NCBI GenBank assembly: GCA_947462335.1
Contig: OX381721.1
Span: 36,730,488 to 36,794,487 of the forward strand
Origin: Harmothoe impar
Lineage: Eukaryota; Annelida; Polychaeta; Phyllodocida; Polynoidae
Direction of reading: 5' to 3'
DNA length: 64,000 bases
The notes below the pieces were generated by a model. The model did no database searches. It had not been told where the DNA came from and saw only the letters and a program-made list of their open reading frames with translations. Of the stretch, positions 31,480 through 42,419 are shown one piece after another. The stretch's first letter is position 1. Every line of letters begins with the position of its first letter. The position numbers and the translations under genes are program-made.

Positions 31480-31721
31480 CTAACCCTTTAAGGACACATG
31501 TCATTGAAAGATAACATCGGTCGTCATGGTGCACCAATGCAGCCACGGCGAGTTACTCTTGGGTTCTACATTGGTGCATCATGCCAACGCTTTGGGAGTG
31601 CCTCAACCCAATAGGGTTGCCATGATGCATGAATGCAGCACTGGTGAGTTACTAGCCAGGGCTGCATTCATGCATTATGACGACCAAGGCCAAGGCATCA
31701 TGCTGTACTTAAAGGGCTAAG
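31480..31721 (-). repeat. PH element, full, reverse orientation (R-L)
   Basis: Begins TAACCCTTTAAGGACACATG with the R module inverted (CATTGAAAGATAACATCGG) and ends with inverted L (CAAGGCATCATGCTGTAC) and TTAAAGGGCTAA. Both hairpins and the central CCAACGCTTTGGG segment are present. Confidence 0.85.
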
Positions 31722-31810
31722 ACACCCAAGAGCAGCTCGAGGCTTGACTTCCCCTCAGCAGAAGCTGCCAAGTGCCACCTCGTCCTCATACAGCCACTCA
31801 AACAGCCACA

Positions 31811-31960
31811 GCCCTTCTAGGGCGGCACGTCACCAAAAGATGACATTGCCGTCATGATGCACTAATGCAGCCCCAGTGAGTGACTCGCTGGTGCATCATG
31901 TGGGTTTATGAAGGGTCGTCATAATGAAGAAATGTAGTTCTATATCATGACGACAATATG
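31811..31960 (-). repeat. PH element copy, truncated reverse
   Basis: Inverted R module ACCAAAAGATGACATTGCCG, one shortened hairpin (GTGAGTGACTCGCTGGTG), then breaks down after 31910. Confidence 0.7.
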
Positions 31961-31974
31961 CATATCTCAAATTT

Positions 31975-32325
31975 GTATATTTACTGGCTCATATAGATTT
32001 TGATATTATAAAGTTGTATGTTTATTGGCTTTTCTCATAATATAAACTACCATATCATAGACTTGTACATTCATTGCCTCATAATATAAACTGCCATATC
32101 ATAGACTTCTACATTCATGGTCTCATAATAAAAACTGCCATATCACAGACTTGTGCATTCATTGCCTCATAATATAAACTGCCATATCATAGACTTCTAC
32201 ATTCATTGCCTCATAATATAAACTGCCATGTCATAGACTTCTACATTCATTGTCTCATAATATAAACTGTCATATCATAGACTTCTACATTCATGGTCTC
32301 ATAATATAAACTGCCATATTTTAGA
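31975..32325. repeat. 44-bp minisatellite, about seven units
   Basis: CATATCATAG starts at 32051, 32095, 32139, 32183, 32227, 32271 and 32315 (exact 44-bp steps); earlier units at 31975-32050 are degraded. Unit contains ACTTCTACATTCATTGCC and TCATAATATAAACTGC. No variable spacers, so not a CRISPR array. Confidence 0.95.
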
Positions 32326-32526
32326 TTATGCCTGCGCTAGCCTTGACACGAGTCTCTTGCTGCAGATAAGACTAGCACTATCGGGTTGCCATGGTAGAGT
32401 GGAGAGGGAGAAAGTGCTTTGAGCACTCCCTCATGCAGCAGGCCTGTGGTGACAGCTGGTGACAGCGGACTGACACCGACATTGACACCTTATTCTGTCA
32501 CCACTCTGACCTGATTTCACGACGTC

Positions 32527-32928
32527 AGCACCTATAACCTTTTAAGGGCTGCAGAGTGCTTTTTATTCTTTTCTTTTTTCCCCTTTTAAAGTGATTTCTT
32601 TTTGTGAATCATTGGATATGGTACATTGCCATTCTGCCTCCAAGACCCCTTTCCTTTTTTGAAGGGATCTTAAAGGAGAACAATTCATGAGTCATATGCC
32701 AGTTTATACATTAATATGTTAAACATTCATGGGATAAAATAAACAAATATTTCCTTCTGGCGGAATGCAATTAATGCACTCCTTTGTTGCATAATGCCTG
32801 AATACAGCCCTGATAAGTAACCCGCCAAACTATTGCATCATGAACTCTTCAGGGTGCTACTTAATGCAGCAGTGGCGCATTGGCGTATCATAGCAACAGA
32901 TAAGTGTTGAGGCATGATACCATCTTCA
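32527..32928. repeat. PH element, possibly split
   Basis: CTATAACCTTTTAAGGGCTG at 32530 looks like a left end; hairpin and L' right end (TAAGTGTTGAGGCATGATAC) lie at 32765-32928, with about 200 bp of unrelated AT-rich sequence between them. Confidence 0.5.
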
Positions 32929-33159
32929 ACTCTTTGAGGACAGCATGATACCTTAATGCATAATACCCATGGTCGTCATGATGCATGAATGCAGCCCTGG
33001 CGAGTAACTCACCGGTGTTGCATTCAAGCATCATGACGACCTCAGGGGGTTTAGACACTCCCGTAGGATGCAGCATCTACGAGTTACTCTCCAGTGCTGC
33101 ATTGGTGCATCATGCAGACAAATGTCACCTTTTAGCGACATGCCGTCCTTAAAGGGTTG
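32927..33159 (+). repeat. PH element, near full length (L-R)
   Basis: L end TCAACTCTTTGAGGACAGCA, intact first hairpin (GAGTAACTCACC tip), shortened second hairpin after a small deletion at the GATGCAGCATCTACGAG junction, R end ATGCCGTCCTTAAAGGG. Confidence 0.85.
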
Positions 33160-33657
33160 GTATGTGTACCTATATCTGGGAAGTGCTAGTCATCAACTGT
33201 ACCTCATACCTAGCGGTGGGAGTCCTATAGTCATGCCGAGGTAAGGGAGCCTTTGCCCAATCCCAGATCAAGAACAAGTACGACTACATAACTGTATGGA
33301 TTCCAATTCCTATCAAAGGGCCATATACTATTCCATGTGGGGAATCAAAGTTACTATGCTTAAGTACTGAAATGGCCGTTCTCCATGGAGAAACTGGTTC
33401 TCATACGCTATGGGCTGTTTCTCCCCGATGACATCACCAAAATAGCTATGAAACCAATCTTTAAATGTATATTTTGATGAAATTAATCAACAATTACATG
33501 AAATAAATACAGAGTTCCACTCTAATTAGTCTGAACTCTGTTTCCTACACTCGTGGTACATAGGATCGTACTCGGCTCTGCCTCGTGTGATATGATCCTA
33601 TGTACCACTCATGGAGAAGCCTGTCATTCAGACAGATTATCGTGGACCTCTGTCTAT
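33160..33657. other. No gene seen; contains a hairpin
   Basis: 33551-33610: arms GGTACATAGGATCGTAC and GATATGATCCTATGTACC, loop about 20 bases, at the end of AT-rich unique sequence. Confidence 0.4.
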
Positions 33658-33812
33658 TTCCTTTAATGCACCATGCTCTTTATCTAAAGTAGTCATGATA
33701 CAGGAATGTAGTCCTGGAAGGTAGCAACATGCATCATGCCATTCATATGGGGATGATACACTCCTCCAGTGCAGACCGGTTACTCGATACAGCTGCATCG
33801 ATGCAGTTAAAT
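33658..33812. repeat. Degenerate PH copy
   Basis: TAATGCACCATGCTCTTTAT, GTCATGATACAGGAATGTAG and GGTTACTCGATACAGCTGC preserve the order of L module, arm and second tip. Confidence 0.55.
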
Positions 33813-34710
33813 GCAACAATCTCTCTTTCTTAGTTGACTAATTTCACACTAAGTCAAAGGAGTGGCCAAATCTCCAAGCTTCATATTTCTCAAACGATTT
33901 ATCTCCGTTTTTGATGCAATAATTCGGTACAGAATAACACATTATGACCGCTACAGTCAGCTTGATAGCTGACTTAAAACTACAAACTTATGTATTTATA
34001 TGTTAAACCTATATGTACATAGTGTTTGTTCAACTTACGAATATCGCAGTGTAAACTGTGACTAAGATTGAGTAAAAAAATCGTACAATCATACAAAGAC
34101 ACTCTGAGTCTTCATGCAGCCCTTAAAGGATTAACATTTCATGCCACTTGCATGGGAAACCTCCCACAAAATGGACGGTTTCCCCGCAGTCCCTCACATC
34201 AGCCAGTAGTGCTGCCTACTATAGTGGACCGACACCCCCCAGTCAGACAGCGTCCCTATGGACCGTCTACCCACACCTACCCGTCTCCTGATTGACAGTC
34301 CGGACTAGAATCTATGAAGCCTCCGGTAAAAACTAGAAGCTTCACCCGACCAGCCCGAAATGATATATGAGACAAACCGACATAGTGTGGGGAGCCAAAC
34401 GTCAATCGCCTTGACTGAGTCGGTCTGCTCTTACTACCTAATGCAGTCGTCAATACAACAGAAAAATGAGGTTAAGCTAGATTTTTTCCCCCGTTTTCTT
34501 CCCCTGTACAATGTCTTAAATAAAACCCTGCTGAACAATGAGAACAATGTCCAATGTGTTGATATCCTGAGATGAGGTTTTGTAACGACAATGTCTTTAC
34601 ATAGTTTTGTCCGCGTTTGGTGGAGCGACATATGTATAAAGGTGTCATTAATATTGATAGTACTGTGATGCTACAATCTGTTTTAGCTCATCGTAGATTT
34701 ATTCAGACCT
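33813..34710. other. No gene seen
   Basis: A PH right-end scrap (CATGCAGCCCTTAAAGGATTAA) lies at 34114-34134. Otherwise unassigned. Confidence 0.4.
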
Positions 34711-34900
34711 ACACGGTTAAAAGTTGTCTGCCTTTTTTGTAGATATACAAGAGGAGAATCTACTGTAGGTGTACAGATTATTGTAAGTGAACACCAGAAT
34801 AAAGTAAAGCCATAGTAGTTGCTGTGAATCTACAGTAGTTACTGTAAAAGAAATTCCAGTAGATTCTGCTGTGCACATACAATTACTGTTTACTGTGTAG
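34711..34900. mobile_element. CACTGTAAAA-family MITE, diverged
   Basis: Left CACGGTTAAAAGTTGTCTGC after TA; right TACTGTTTACTGTGTAG. Internal AATCTACTGTAGGTGTACAG typical of the family. Confidence 0.6.
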
Positions 34901-35079
34901 CCTTGAAAGTGTCAACTAAAACACTGAGCATGGCTATATGACAGTATTCCATGTATGCAGACCTTTCCTTCAGTATATGATATCAAGCGTTGTATTGCAA
35001 TATCATCATCTTTAGTCATTGGAATAGGTTCAAATAGTCAAGCTAGAATTATTGGTATTCACTGAATACTGGTAGGAAT

Positions 35080-35505
35080 CTGGATGTAAACAGAACTATC
35101 TATTAGCCTCTGAACGTGTCCAATAAAGCAATGCCTGCATGCTTTCTATAGCCATGTACCATATACCTAGGTAAAAATAGCCTTGATGAGACTAGGATAT
35201 GGCCCAAAACAGGTTAGCAAGTCCACTTAGTAAACAGAGCTATCTATTTACTCAAAAACATCTCCAAGAAAGCATTGCCTATATGGTATATGGTCACTCT
35301 AAGCATGTATTATATCCATAGGTAAAAGTAGCCTTAGTGAGACTTGGAGATTGTCCCAAATAGGTCCACTTGATAAACAGAGCTATCTATTAACCACTAA
35401 ACATCTCCAAGAAAGCATTGCCTATATGGTATATGGTCACTCTAAGCATGTATTATATACCTAGGTAAAAATAGCCTTGGTGAGCCCAAATAGGTCCACT
35501 TACGT
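35080..35505. repeat. Three-copy direct repeat, about 135-143 bp
   Basis: Units begin near 35095, 35230 and 35373 with TAAACAGAGCTATCTATT, followed by AAAGCATTGCCTATATGG, then TATACCTAGGTAAAAATAGCC. Copies 2 and 3 are much closer to each other than to copy 1. Confidence 0.85.
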
Positions 35506-36200
35506 GGACCACCCGGTAAGGTGATTGAGTCGGGCTGCTGAGAATCCCCGATCAGCGGTGGGCCGTACCCGCCTCTGGAGGCCGTCCTCTACACTGATAT
35601 TCTCTGGCTCCCTATATGACCAAATTCTCAGTCATTATAATGCCTAACTAAGTAGGTCATTCTTTGGCTCCCTATATGACCAGCCTAGGTAAGTTGACTA
35701 GTATTGACCAACTCACTTTAGTCTTTCTATTTTAGGCTAAGTGCTTTTGAGTAAGGCATTAGTCATTAATAATGTTGTTTTGCCTCCTGAATAGTACTTG
35801 GTCATACCTGACCGATGTCCATATGACCCACCGGGGATAGCCACTCCAGACTAAGGGCCAGGGCTTTAAGATTATCTATGTAAGCCTAACTCCCATACAA
35901 GCATTTTGGGATGGGAAGGCTGTGATACATTGCTGATATATACCTTATCGTAATATCCATAACACTATAGGAAACCTAGCACTAGCACTTCATATACAGG
36001 GCTTTTATCTTAAAGCAGTACATTCACCGAGCGTGTCCCACGCACAATTTTAGTACTGTTACAGTCTACTATGGGGTAGTACCGCGAGTGGTAATTTTCC
36101 TCCTTTAAACTCTTTTAAAGGTCTTCATTAAGTGTTTTATTGGACTTAAATGATACAAACAGAAGAAATCTCCCTTTTTCTGTGCCGATTTTTCATTTGT
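35506..36200. other. No gene seen; small duplication
   Basis: TTGGCTCCCTATATGACC occurs twice (about 35605 and 35663). No exon recognised. Confidence 0.4.
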
Positions 36201-36204
36201 GCCG

Positions 36205-36331
36205 ATGTGAGCAAACAAAGACACATCCAAGTACTATCTGTAAAAAATGTCTGAAGTACCTTTCTCACGATGAAGATCACCTTAGCTGTTGAAATGGCGT
36301 AAAACAACAATTACTCACTCACTCACTCGAT
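36205..36331 (+). mobile_element. Possible retroelement 3' tail
   Basis: A block ending GAAATGGCGTAAAACAACAA TTA followed by a (CTCA)n-type tail ACTCACTCACTCACTC. LINE or SINE 3' ends in invertebrates often finish in such short tandem tails. No reverse transcriptase frame lies upstream, so this is a truncated piece at most. Confidence 0.4.
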
Positions 36332-36446
36332 ACCCAAACATTAGAAGTCAGTGAGTTCCAAACCATTACTGAGTTGCATCAAGGGCCAACCTGAACTTCA
36401 AAGTTTTAACTTTTAATTACAATAACTGCTTACTCGGATGCGTACT

Positions 36447-36686
36447 CTTTAACATTTTAAGGGTGGCATGATACCTTAATGCATCATGCCCTTGGTGGCC
36501 ATGATGCATGAATGCAGCCCTGGTGAGTAACTCGCCAGGGCTGCATTCAAGCATCATGCTGACCCCGTTGGGTTGAGACACTCCCGTAGGATCGGCATGA
36601 TGCACCAATGTAGCACTGGTGAGTTACTCGGTGGTGCATCATGATGACAAATGTCATCTTTTAGCGTCATCCGTCCTTAAAGGGTC
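36447..36686 (+). repeat. PH element, near full length (L-R)
   Basis: L end ACATTTTAAGGGTGGCATGA, first hairpin nearly perfect (tip GTGAGTAACTCGCC), second hairpin short, R end GTCATCCGTCCTTAAAGGG. Confidence 0.9.
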
Positions 36687-36762
36687 CATGAGGAATGTGA
36701 GAGGAAGGTGAGTAATGTGAATGTCAGGCTGCTGTAGGAATGCGTGCTTGTAGCCTCACTTA

Positions 36763-37427
36763 GGGAGTGATCATTTCCTAACAACAAGGAGGGTAGTGCA
36801 CTCCAAAAAAAGTTACATCTTTTCTGCAGCCACTTTTAACGCACACTTCACACTTGCCAAAAACACTTGCCAAACGTATATTGATCTCAACAGTGTGTTA
36901 AGAACAGGTGTGTTACTCTTCAAATTGATATCCCCGCAACATACATATCTTGGAGTGTGGATCCGAGGACTGGGGGGGGGGGGGGTATGAAGAGATTTAG
37001 AGATGGGGGTCAGAAAAATGTTACCCCTTTTATGCCAAAAATATCTTCTTGTTACTTTAGTTCGAAGAGTGGGTTTGCAAAAAAAAAAGTTCCAGCACCA
37101 TCACTTGTAAATACACTGAGGCCGAAAATAAACAAAAGGTAACAGGGTCTGAAAAGCCAGGCTTGGCCGGCCGATTCTTGTATTAATTTTTTCCTATTTT
37201 ATTATTTTTTTTACACATTTTTAGGCTGGATTTGAGAGTATTCGCTCTAGAATCCGTCATAATTGTTGGATTTACAAACCGTATAACCTGGAAAATAGCA
37301 AAATTGTCCAAAAACTGAAGAAAAATAGAAGGACTCGGCACTGTTTTGCTAAAGTCGGTCGGATTACCGGAAACAAACCCTCTTTTTTTTTTCGCCCAAC
37401 CCCTTTTGTTGAATAATGAGCACTCCC
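36763..37427. mobile_element. GGGAGTG-ended element with internal GGCC-like remnants
   Basis: Ends GGGAGTGATCATTTCC and AATAATGAGCACTCCC, with TTA before and TAA after. Inside are a G run (36971-36984) and, at 37115-37400, sequence with AACAAACCCTCTTTTTTTTT TCGCCC resembling a GGCC-family right end, so a nested insertion is likely. Confidence 0.6.
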
Positions 37428-37709
37428 TAAAGTGTGTGGCCAATCAGCGGCCGGCCAGTACCAGGCACCTTATCAGGTGTACAAATAACCAGCTAACATT
37501 TGATGTCCTCCTAGTGAGAGTCGACATAGTGACCTTTGACCTCTGTGTGGGACCCAAGATGTCCTGGGTTTAGGTGAGCCACAGAGAGCAGTCAAAGGTG
37601 CGTGCGCAGCTCAAAGTGCGCACGCAGCACACAGGGAGAGGCAGCGTCTCAAAGAGCAACCCGACTATATTAAGCATCTGTGTAACATGCTGTACTGTGC
37701 ATTAATGTA

Positions 37710-38200
37710 GGTATCATGGGGAGGGGGAGGGAGAGAGCAAGGGAGGGAGGGAGGGAGGGGGAGGGGAGGGAGGGGGAGGGAGGGAGGGAGGGAGGGAGGG
37801 AGGGAGGGAGGGAGGCAGGGAGGGAGGGAGCAAGGGAGGGAGGGAGGGAGGGAGAGTGGGAGGGAGAGTGGGAGGGAGGGGGAGGGGGAGGGGGAGGGAG
37901 GGGGAGGGAGGGGGAGGGAGGTAGGGAGGGAGGGAGGGAGGGAGGGAGGGAGGAGAGAGAAGGGAGGTGAGCAGGAGGGGAAAGGAGGGGGAGGGGAGAG
38001 GGAGGGGGAGGGAGGGGGGAGAGAGGCAGGCAGGCAGGCAGGCAGGGAAGTAGGGAGGCAGGGAGGGAGGCAGGGAGGGAGGGAGGGGGAGGAGCGAGGG
38101 AGGGAGGGAGAGAGGGAGGGGGGAGGAGGGAGGGACGAAGGGACGGAGAGAGGGAGAGAGGCAGCGAGGCAGGCAGAGAGGAGGGGGAGGGCAGGACAAT
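37710..38200. repeat. 480-bp polypurine (GGGA)n tract
   Basis: Nearly uninterrupted G/A on the plus strand, GGGA units with GGGGGA and GGCA variants. All reverse-strand frames are open and encode only Pro/Ser/Leu. The tract could form triplex or quadruplex DNA and is likely to be unstable. Confidence 0.95.
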
Positions 38201-38330
38201 CAATGATAGGCCATGTTTGCCCACACCAACTATTGCTTTGAACTATAAACATGCAATGGATCCAAAAAAAGGGAAGCAGGGATGGAGGCAGGGAAGGAGT
38301 CAGTCACACAGAGAGGGAGCTACAAGGCAG

Positions 38331-38568
38331 TGCCTCTACATGGGTACCCAGAATTTTGGCTGTGTCGCTGTGTCAAATTTACGCAAAAGGGCCATGTCGT
38401 TGTGTCAAATTTACGCAAAAAGGCTATGTCGCTGAGTCGATTTTTATCCCATACATAGCTATTTTTCTACTCTATCTTATCATGTCCGATTTTTAAAAGG
38501 GCCGTGTCGCCCATGTCGATTTTAAAAAGGGCTGAGTCACTGTGTCGGTTTTTACCCATGTAGAGGCC
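38331..38568. mobile_element. TGCCTC-ended MITE, hAT-like
   Basis: Ends TGCCTCTACATGGGTACCC and ACCCATGTAGAGGCC, with perfect 8-bp duplication CAAGGCAG (38323-38330, 38569-38576). The longest family member here, with extra GTCAAATTTACGCAAAA units. Confidence 0.85.
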
Positions 38569-38599
38569 CAAGGCAGACAGGAAGACAGAAAGGCAGGCT

Positions 38600-38856
38600 G
38601 TAAAGCCGGTGATTCACTGCCGCGAATTTGCTGCGAATGTTGTCCTACGACAGCGAGCTGCGAGTACACTCGTAGAAATCAAAATTTTAAGATTTCTGTG
38701 AATTTAGTCGCAGGTCGCTCGTCCCTCGCGAGGACATTGTTGCAGAGACTCACAGCAGCTGATCCACTGGTAGAATGTTCTCTCCATGTTTACTCGCACG
38801 AGTGTCACTTGCCGCAAAATCGCAGCAAATTCGCGGCAGTGGATCACCGCCTTTAG
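38600..38856. mobile_element. 257-bp element with long GCGGTGAT inverted ends
   Basis: TAAAGCCGGTGATTCACTGC ... GAATTTGCTGCGA on the left mirrors TCGCAGCAAATTCGCGGCAG ... CACCGCCTTTA on the right, about 33 bases. Further inverted pairs (AGAAATC / GATTTCT) lie inside. Superfamily not assignable because no clean duplication is seen. Confidence 0.75.
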
Positions 38857-39002
38857 GTTATGGTCGGTGTTGGAGAAGCTGGCAAGGATCAGTCCAACTG
38901 ACCTTCAGAGTGAGATGTTTTAATTAAAGGAGATAAACCAAGCCGCTTCACATTCCTCCCGGGTCTGAGCACCTCACACGAGGCCGCAGAAATGTCACTC
39001 CC

Positions 39003-39187
39003 GGCCACTTCTAAACATCTAAGGACGGCATAATGCTTTAATGTACAGCGTCTTACGTCGTCATGATGCATGAATGCAGGCCTGGGGAGTACACTTGCTA
39101 GGGCTGCATTCATGCATCATGCCAACTTTGCTGCATCATGACGACAAATAACATCTGCTTGCGATATTACGTCCTTTAATAGTTAAA
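39003..39187 (+). repeat. PH element copy, single hairpin
   Basis: CATCTAAGGACGGCATAATG left, one hairpin (GGAGTACACTTGCTAGG tip), then directly the R end ACATCTGCTTGCGATATTAC with CCTTTAATAGTTAA. The second hairpin is deleted. A right-end scrap (CTTAAAGGGTTGG) follows at 39200-39213. Confidence 0.8.
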
Positions 39188-39218
39188 GTAAGATGCTGTA
39201 CTTAAAGGGTTGGTCATT

Positions 39219-39468
39219 TTAACCCTTTAAGGATGACACAATGCCTTACTGTATCATACCCTTGGCTGTCATGATGCATGAATGCAGCCCTGGCAAGTAA
39301 CTCGCCAGGGCTGCATTCAAGCATCATGCCGACCCCATAGGATTGAGACACTCCCAAAGGGTCAGCATGATGCACCAATGCAGCACCAGTGAGTTACTTG
39401 GCGGGGCTGCATTGGTGCATCATGGCGAGAAATGTCATCTTTTATCAACATCCATCATTAAAGATTAA
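39219..39468 (+). repeat. PH element, full length (L-R)
   Basis: TTAA at 39219-39222 and 39465-39468. All four hairpins visible: TGCCTTACTG region, 29-base first arm pair, CCGACCCC / AAAGGGTCAGC centre, and second pair with tip GTGAGTTACTTGGC. Confidence 0.9.
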
Positions 39469-39539
39469 CAGGCCTACAGACCACCTAGTGCTGGTTCTTA
39501 CCAGCAAGCTGATGGGTATGTGTCAACCCATCACGAACA

Positions 39540-39752
39540 ACTTGCTTTAATGCTTAATTGTTGCTGATGCCTTTAATACCAGAATGCCGCACTCGCAAGT
39601 AACCTGCTGACAGTGCATTATTGCATCATGCTAAGAGGTTGGGAGGGTATCAACCATGGCATGATGCTAGAATGAGCACTGTTGAGCCACTGGGGCATCA
39701 TGACATTCCAATGATAAAGCATTAAATAACTCTTCTGTCTTTAAAGGGTCAA
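39540..39752. repeat. PH element copy, L modules at both ends
   Basis: Starts TTTAATGCTTAATTGTTGC; ends AATGATAAAGCATTAAATAA ... CTTTAAAGGGTCAA. Hairpins eroded. Confidence 0.65.
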
Positions 39753-40005
39753 ATACAAAAGTTGAACTTCTTTATTGATTGAGGAAGTTAAAACTTTCAC
39801 CTATTTCTCTTGTTATTCTGGGACCTTTTATAAAAGGTCAAACTGCAATAAACAGAAACAGAGCTTTCTAGGGAGAAGGTTAGAGATAGTTCATAATAGA
39901 AATATTGTTTAATAAATGTTGAAAACAATCCCAGCTGTATAAGAATCTGTGTCAATGTGGTTCTATTTTTCTGATTTGGATGGTAATGTGACCTAAACAG
40001 CTATG

Positions 40006-40191
40006 TGCCTCTACATGGGTACCCGCAATTTTTACCGTGTCGCCGGGTCAAATTTTAGCATTAGGGCAGTGGCATTGTGTCGATTTTTAGCTATATTAGA
40101 ACAAAGAGGAAACCCCCTGTGGGTCGATTTTTATCCCCTATTTTCCTGTGTCTGTCGATTTTTAAAAGGGATTTTTACCCATGTAGAGGCA
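40006..40191. mobile_element. TGCCTC-ended MITE, hAT-like
   Basis: Ends TGCCTCTACATGGGTACCC and ACCCATGTAGAGGCA, perfect duplication CAGCTATG (39998-40005, 40192-40199). Best preserved target site of the family in this window. Confidence 0.9.
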
Positions 40192-40858
40192 CAGCTATGC
40201 AGTGACACCTTAAGAAATTGTAACACTTTGAAGGAAGTAGAACGGCTCCGGTCAAACACATATCAAAAAGGGAGATTTAGCCCTGAGGTCGTTATTTCAT
40301 GCGTGGTGTTTAAAGAATATAAAGTGATTTCTTTGAGGGTACATTTTTGATAGTATGTCTGAAAGTTACTACATGGTATATTTCCAACTGACATTTCGAT
40401 GTAATGTTGTAGTTCAATTGATATAAATAAATTTGTAGTGTCACATTGTTACCTTCATTTTGAACAATATTTTCCAAATAATTCAATGTATTATTTATGT
40501 GATATTGAAACTGAATTAATTGTTGTTGTTGCTGAAATGTTAACATGTGTATCAGACAAACGTTTTGAGTGACTCTTTCCCCAAGCTTACTGAAGTCATA
40601 CAGCCAGAATGTGTTAAATATAGATGCAGGGTTTTGCCCCCCAACCCTTGTTTCTCTTTCCTTTTTACCCCTTTATTTAATACTGGCGGAATCCCTGTTA
40701 AATACATTTTAAAGATTTTTAAAACATATTTAAGACTACACATGAGCTAAGTCATGGTAAATTTTAAGACCGAAACTTCAGTTAGATTTCTCAAAACGTT
40801 TGTCCAGGCTCTCACGTGAGCTGGGTGCCATCTAGCATTTTCCCTTTGTAGGAATAGG
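40192..40858. other. No gene seen; AT-rich spacer
   Basis: Short opposing frames at 40547-40750 overlap and are unrecognised. Confidence 0.4.
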
Positions 40859-40975
40859 ATTAACTTTACATCTCTGATTAGCCTTCGGAGGATTCACTTT
40901 ACATTCATTTTACATCTCTGCCTATCCTACTGAGTATTCACTTTACATCTCTGCCTAACCTACTGAGGACTCTGA
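40859..40975. repeat. Short minisatellite, about 34-bp unit
   Basis: TTTACATCTCTG recurs three times followed by GCCTATCCTACTGAGTATTC-type sequence. Confidence 0.75.
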
Positions 40976-41098
40976 CTGGGCATCGGCTTACTGTGAAGTA
41001 AACAGCCCTTAGCCTGAGTACTCCAGACTCGGTATCAAAGATCAGAATCGTCCAGAAGTGAGACTTAACATGATATCCAGCACTACCTCAGCCCCTAA

Positions 41099-41347
41099 TT
41101 AACCCTTTAAGTACGGCATAATGCCTTAATGCATCATGCCCTTTGTCCTTGTGATGCATCAATGCAGCCCTGGCAAGTAACTCACCAGTGCTGCATTCAA
41201 GCATCATGCCGACCCTATGGGATGGAGACACTCCCTTAGAGTCGGCCTGATGCACCAATGCAGCCCCGCCGAGTTACTCGGCATCACTGCATCGGTGCAT
41301 CATGATGACAAATGCGTCATTTGCGACATCTGTCGTTAAAGAGTTAA
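41099..41347 (+). repeat. PH element, full length (L-R)
   Basis: TTAA at 41099-41102 and 41344-41347. Ends CCCTTTAAGTACGGC and TGTCGTTAAAGAG. Central hairpin GCCGACCCTATGGG / AGAGTCGGC intact. Confidence 0.9.
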
Positions 41348-41510
41348 CCCTTGAGATAGAGCTGTAGCGTGGAGCAGAGCCCTGTGTTATTAGACACTTG
41401 AGATAGAATCTCAGAAATTACTATTTTAACCAGAAATTTAGAAACTTCCCTGAAGTGTCCTTCTAACAAACACCTCTTCTTCACACACATGGATCGGGAG
41501 GACTATTGAT

Positions 41511-41746
41511 TTACCCTATAAGGACGGATGTCACTAAAAGATTGAATATTTATTATCATGATGCACCGATGCACCCCTGGCGAGTAACTCCCCGGTGCTG
41601 CATTAGTGCATCATGACGACCCTATGGGGTGTCTCAACCCCATAGGGTCGGCATGATGCACCAGTGCAGCAATGGCGAGTTATTTATGCACCATAACGAC
41701 CATCGACGTTATACGGCAATGCATCAAGCCGTCCTTAAAGGGTTAA
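41511..41746 (-). repeat. PH element, full, reverse orientation
   Basis: Starts TTACCCTATAAGGACGGATG with inverted R (CACTAAAAGATTGAA) and ends with inverted L then CCGTCCTTAAAGGGTTAA. The central hairpin is perfect: CGACCCTATGGGGT / ACCCCATAGGGTCG. Confidence 0.85.
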
Positions 41747-41750
41747 AGGA

Positions 41751-41964
41751 TTAACCCTTTGATACCAAGCGACTGTTTTGCTAAGCTACACATTTTTGTC
41801 ACCATGACAGAATGCAGCCCTGGAAAGTAACTCATCAGGGCTGCATTCATGCATCATGCCAAGAGGGTTAGATCGCTCCTGAATAGTCGGCATGATGCAC
41901 TTAAGCACCTGATGAGTATAACCGCATCATGCTGATGCATGCGACTCGGGTATCACAGAGTTAA
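41751..41964 (+). repeat. PH element copy, diverged
   Basis: TTAA at 41751 and 41961. Begins CCCTTTGATACC; first hairpin near perfect (GAAAGTAACTCATCAGGG), second eroded. Only 4 bp separate it from the preceding copy. Confidence 0.8.
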
Positions 41965-42011
41965 CACCGGGTAGAAACCGTAGAATTAGCAGACCAAGAT
42001 GGGGTACACTC

Positions 42012-42252
42012 AAAAAGTAAACTTGTCTCCAGACTCTTCAAAGTGACGGTTATAAAATAAACGAGTCAAACTTGTCTAAGTGACAAGGAAGCGGGTCTTC
42101 TAGCTGGAGATAGAAGACCCACTTTGCATCTGCCAGCCCAAAACCTGACATTTACCAGCTCCAGATTGTATTTGTGGGATGGTAAGATAACTTTTGACTC
42201 GTTTATTTTATGATAGTCACTTCGAAGAGTCTAGAGACAAGCTTATTTTTCC
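42012..42252. mobile_element. 241-bp element with about 58-base inverted ends
   Basis: AAAAAGTAAACTTGTCTCCA ... ACGAGTCAAA on the left mirrors TTTGACTCGTTTATTTTATG ... CTTATTTTTCC on the right with few mismatches. An internal GGGTCTTC / GAAGACCC hairpin lies in the centre. TAGAATTAGCAG occurs about 17 bp outside the left end and about 26 bp outside the right end. Superfamily unassigned. Confidence 0.8.
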
Positions 42253-42419
42253 AGGGTAGTCCAAGAGAGAGGAGACGTCCTAGAATTAGCAGGTCCTCCA
42301 ACTGGAGCCAAACCTCCTTGAAACACAGCCCCCCCTGTGCCACCCTTACCAGCAGCCTCTGTGAGACACTCCTGTGCTGTTCAAGGGGGGCTGGTTAGAC
42401 CTGAAAAGGCTGCTTAGTA

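Noticed and set aside
32051..32325. Regularly spaced 44-bp repeat considered as a CRISPR array
   Set aside because: The whole 44 bp is repeated with no unique spacers, and the context is eukaryotic.
37665..38252. 195-, 184- and 161-codon minus-strand frames
   Set aside because: All three overlapping frames read through the GGGA tract and give only Pro/Ser/Leu; no stop can arise in a pure purine repeat of this type.
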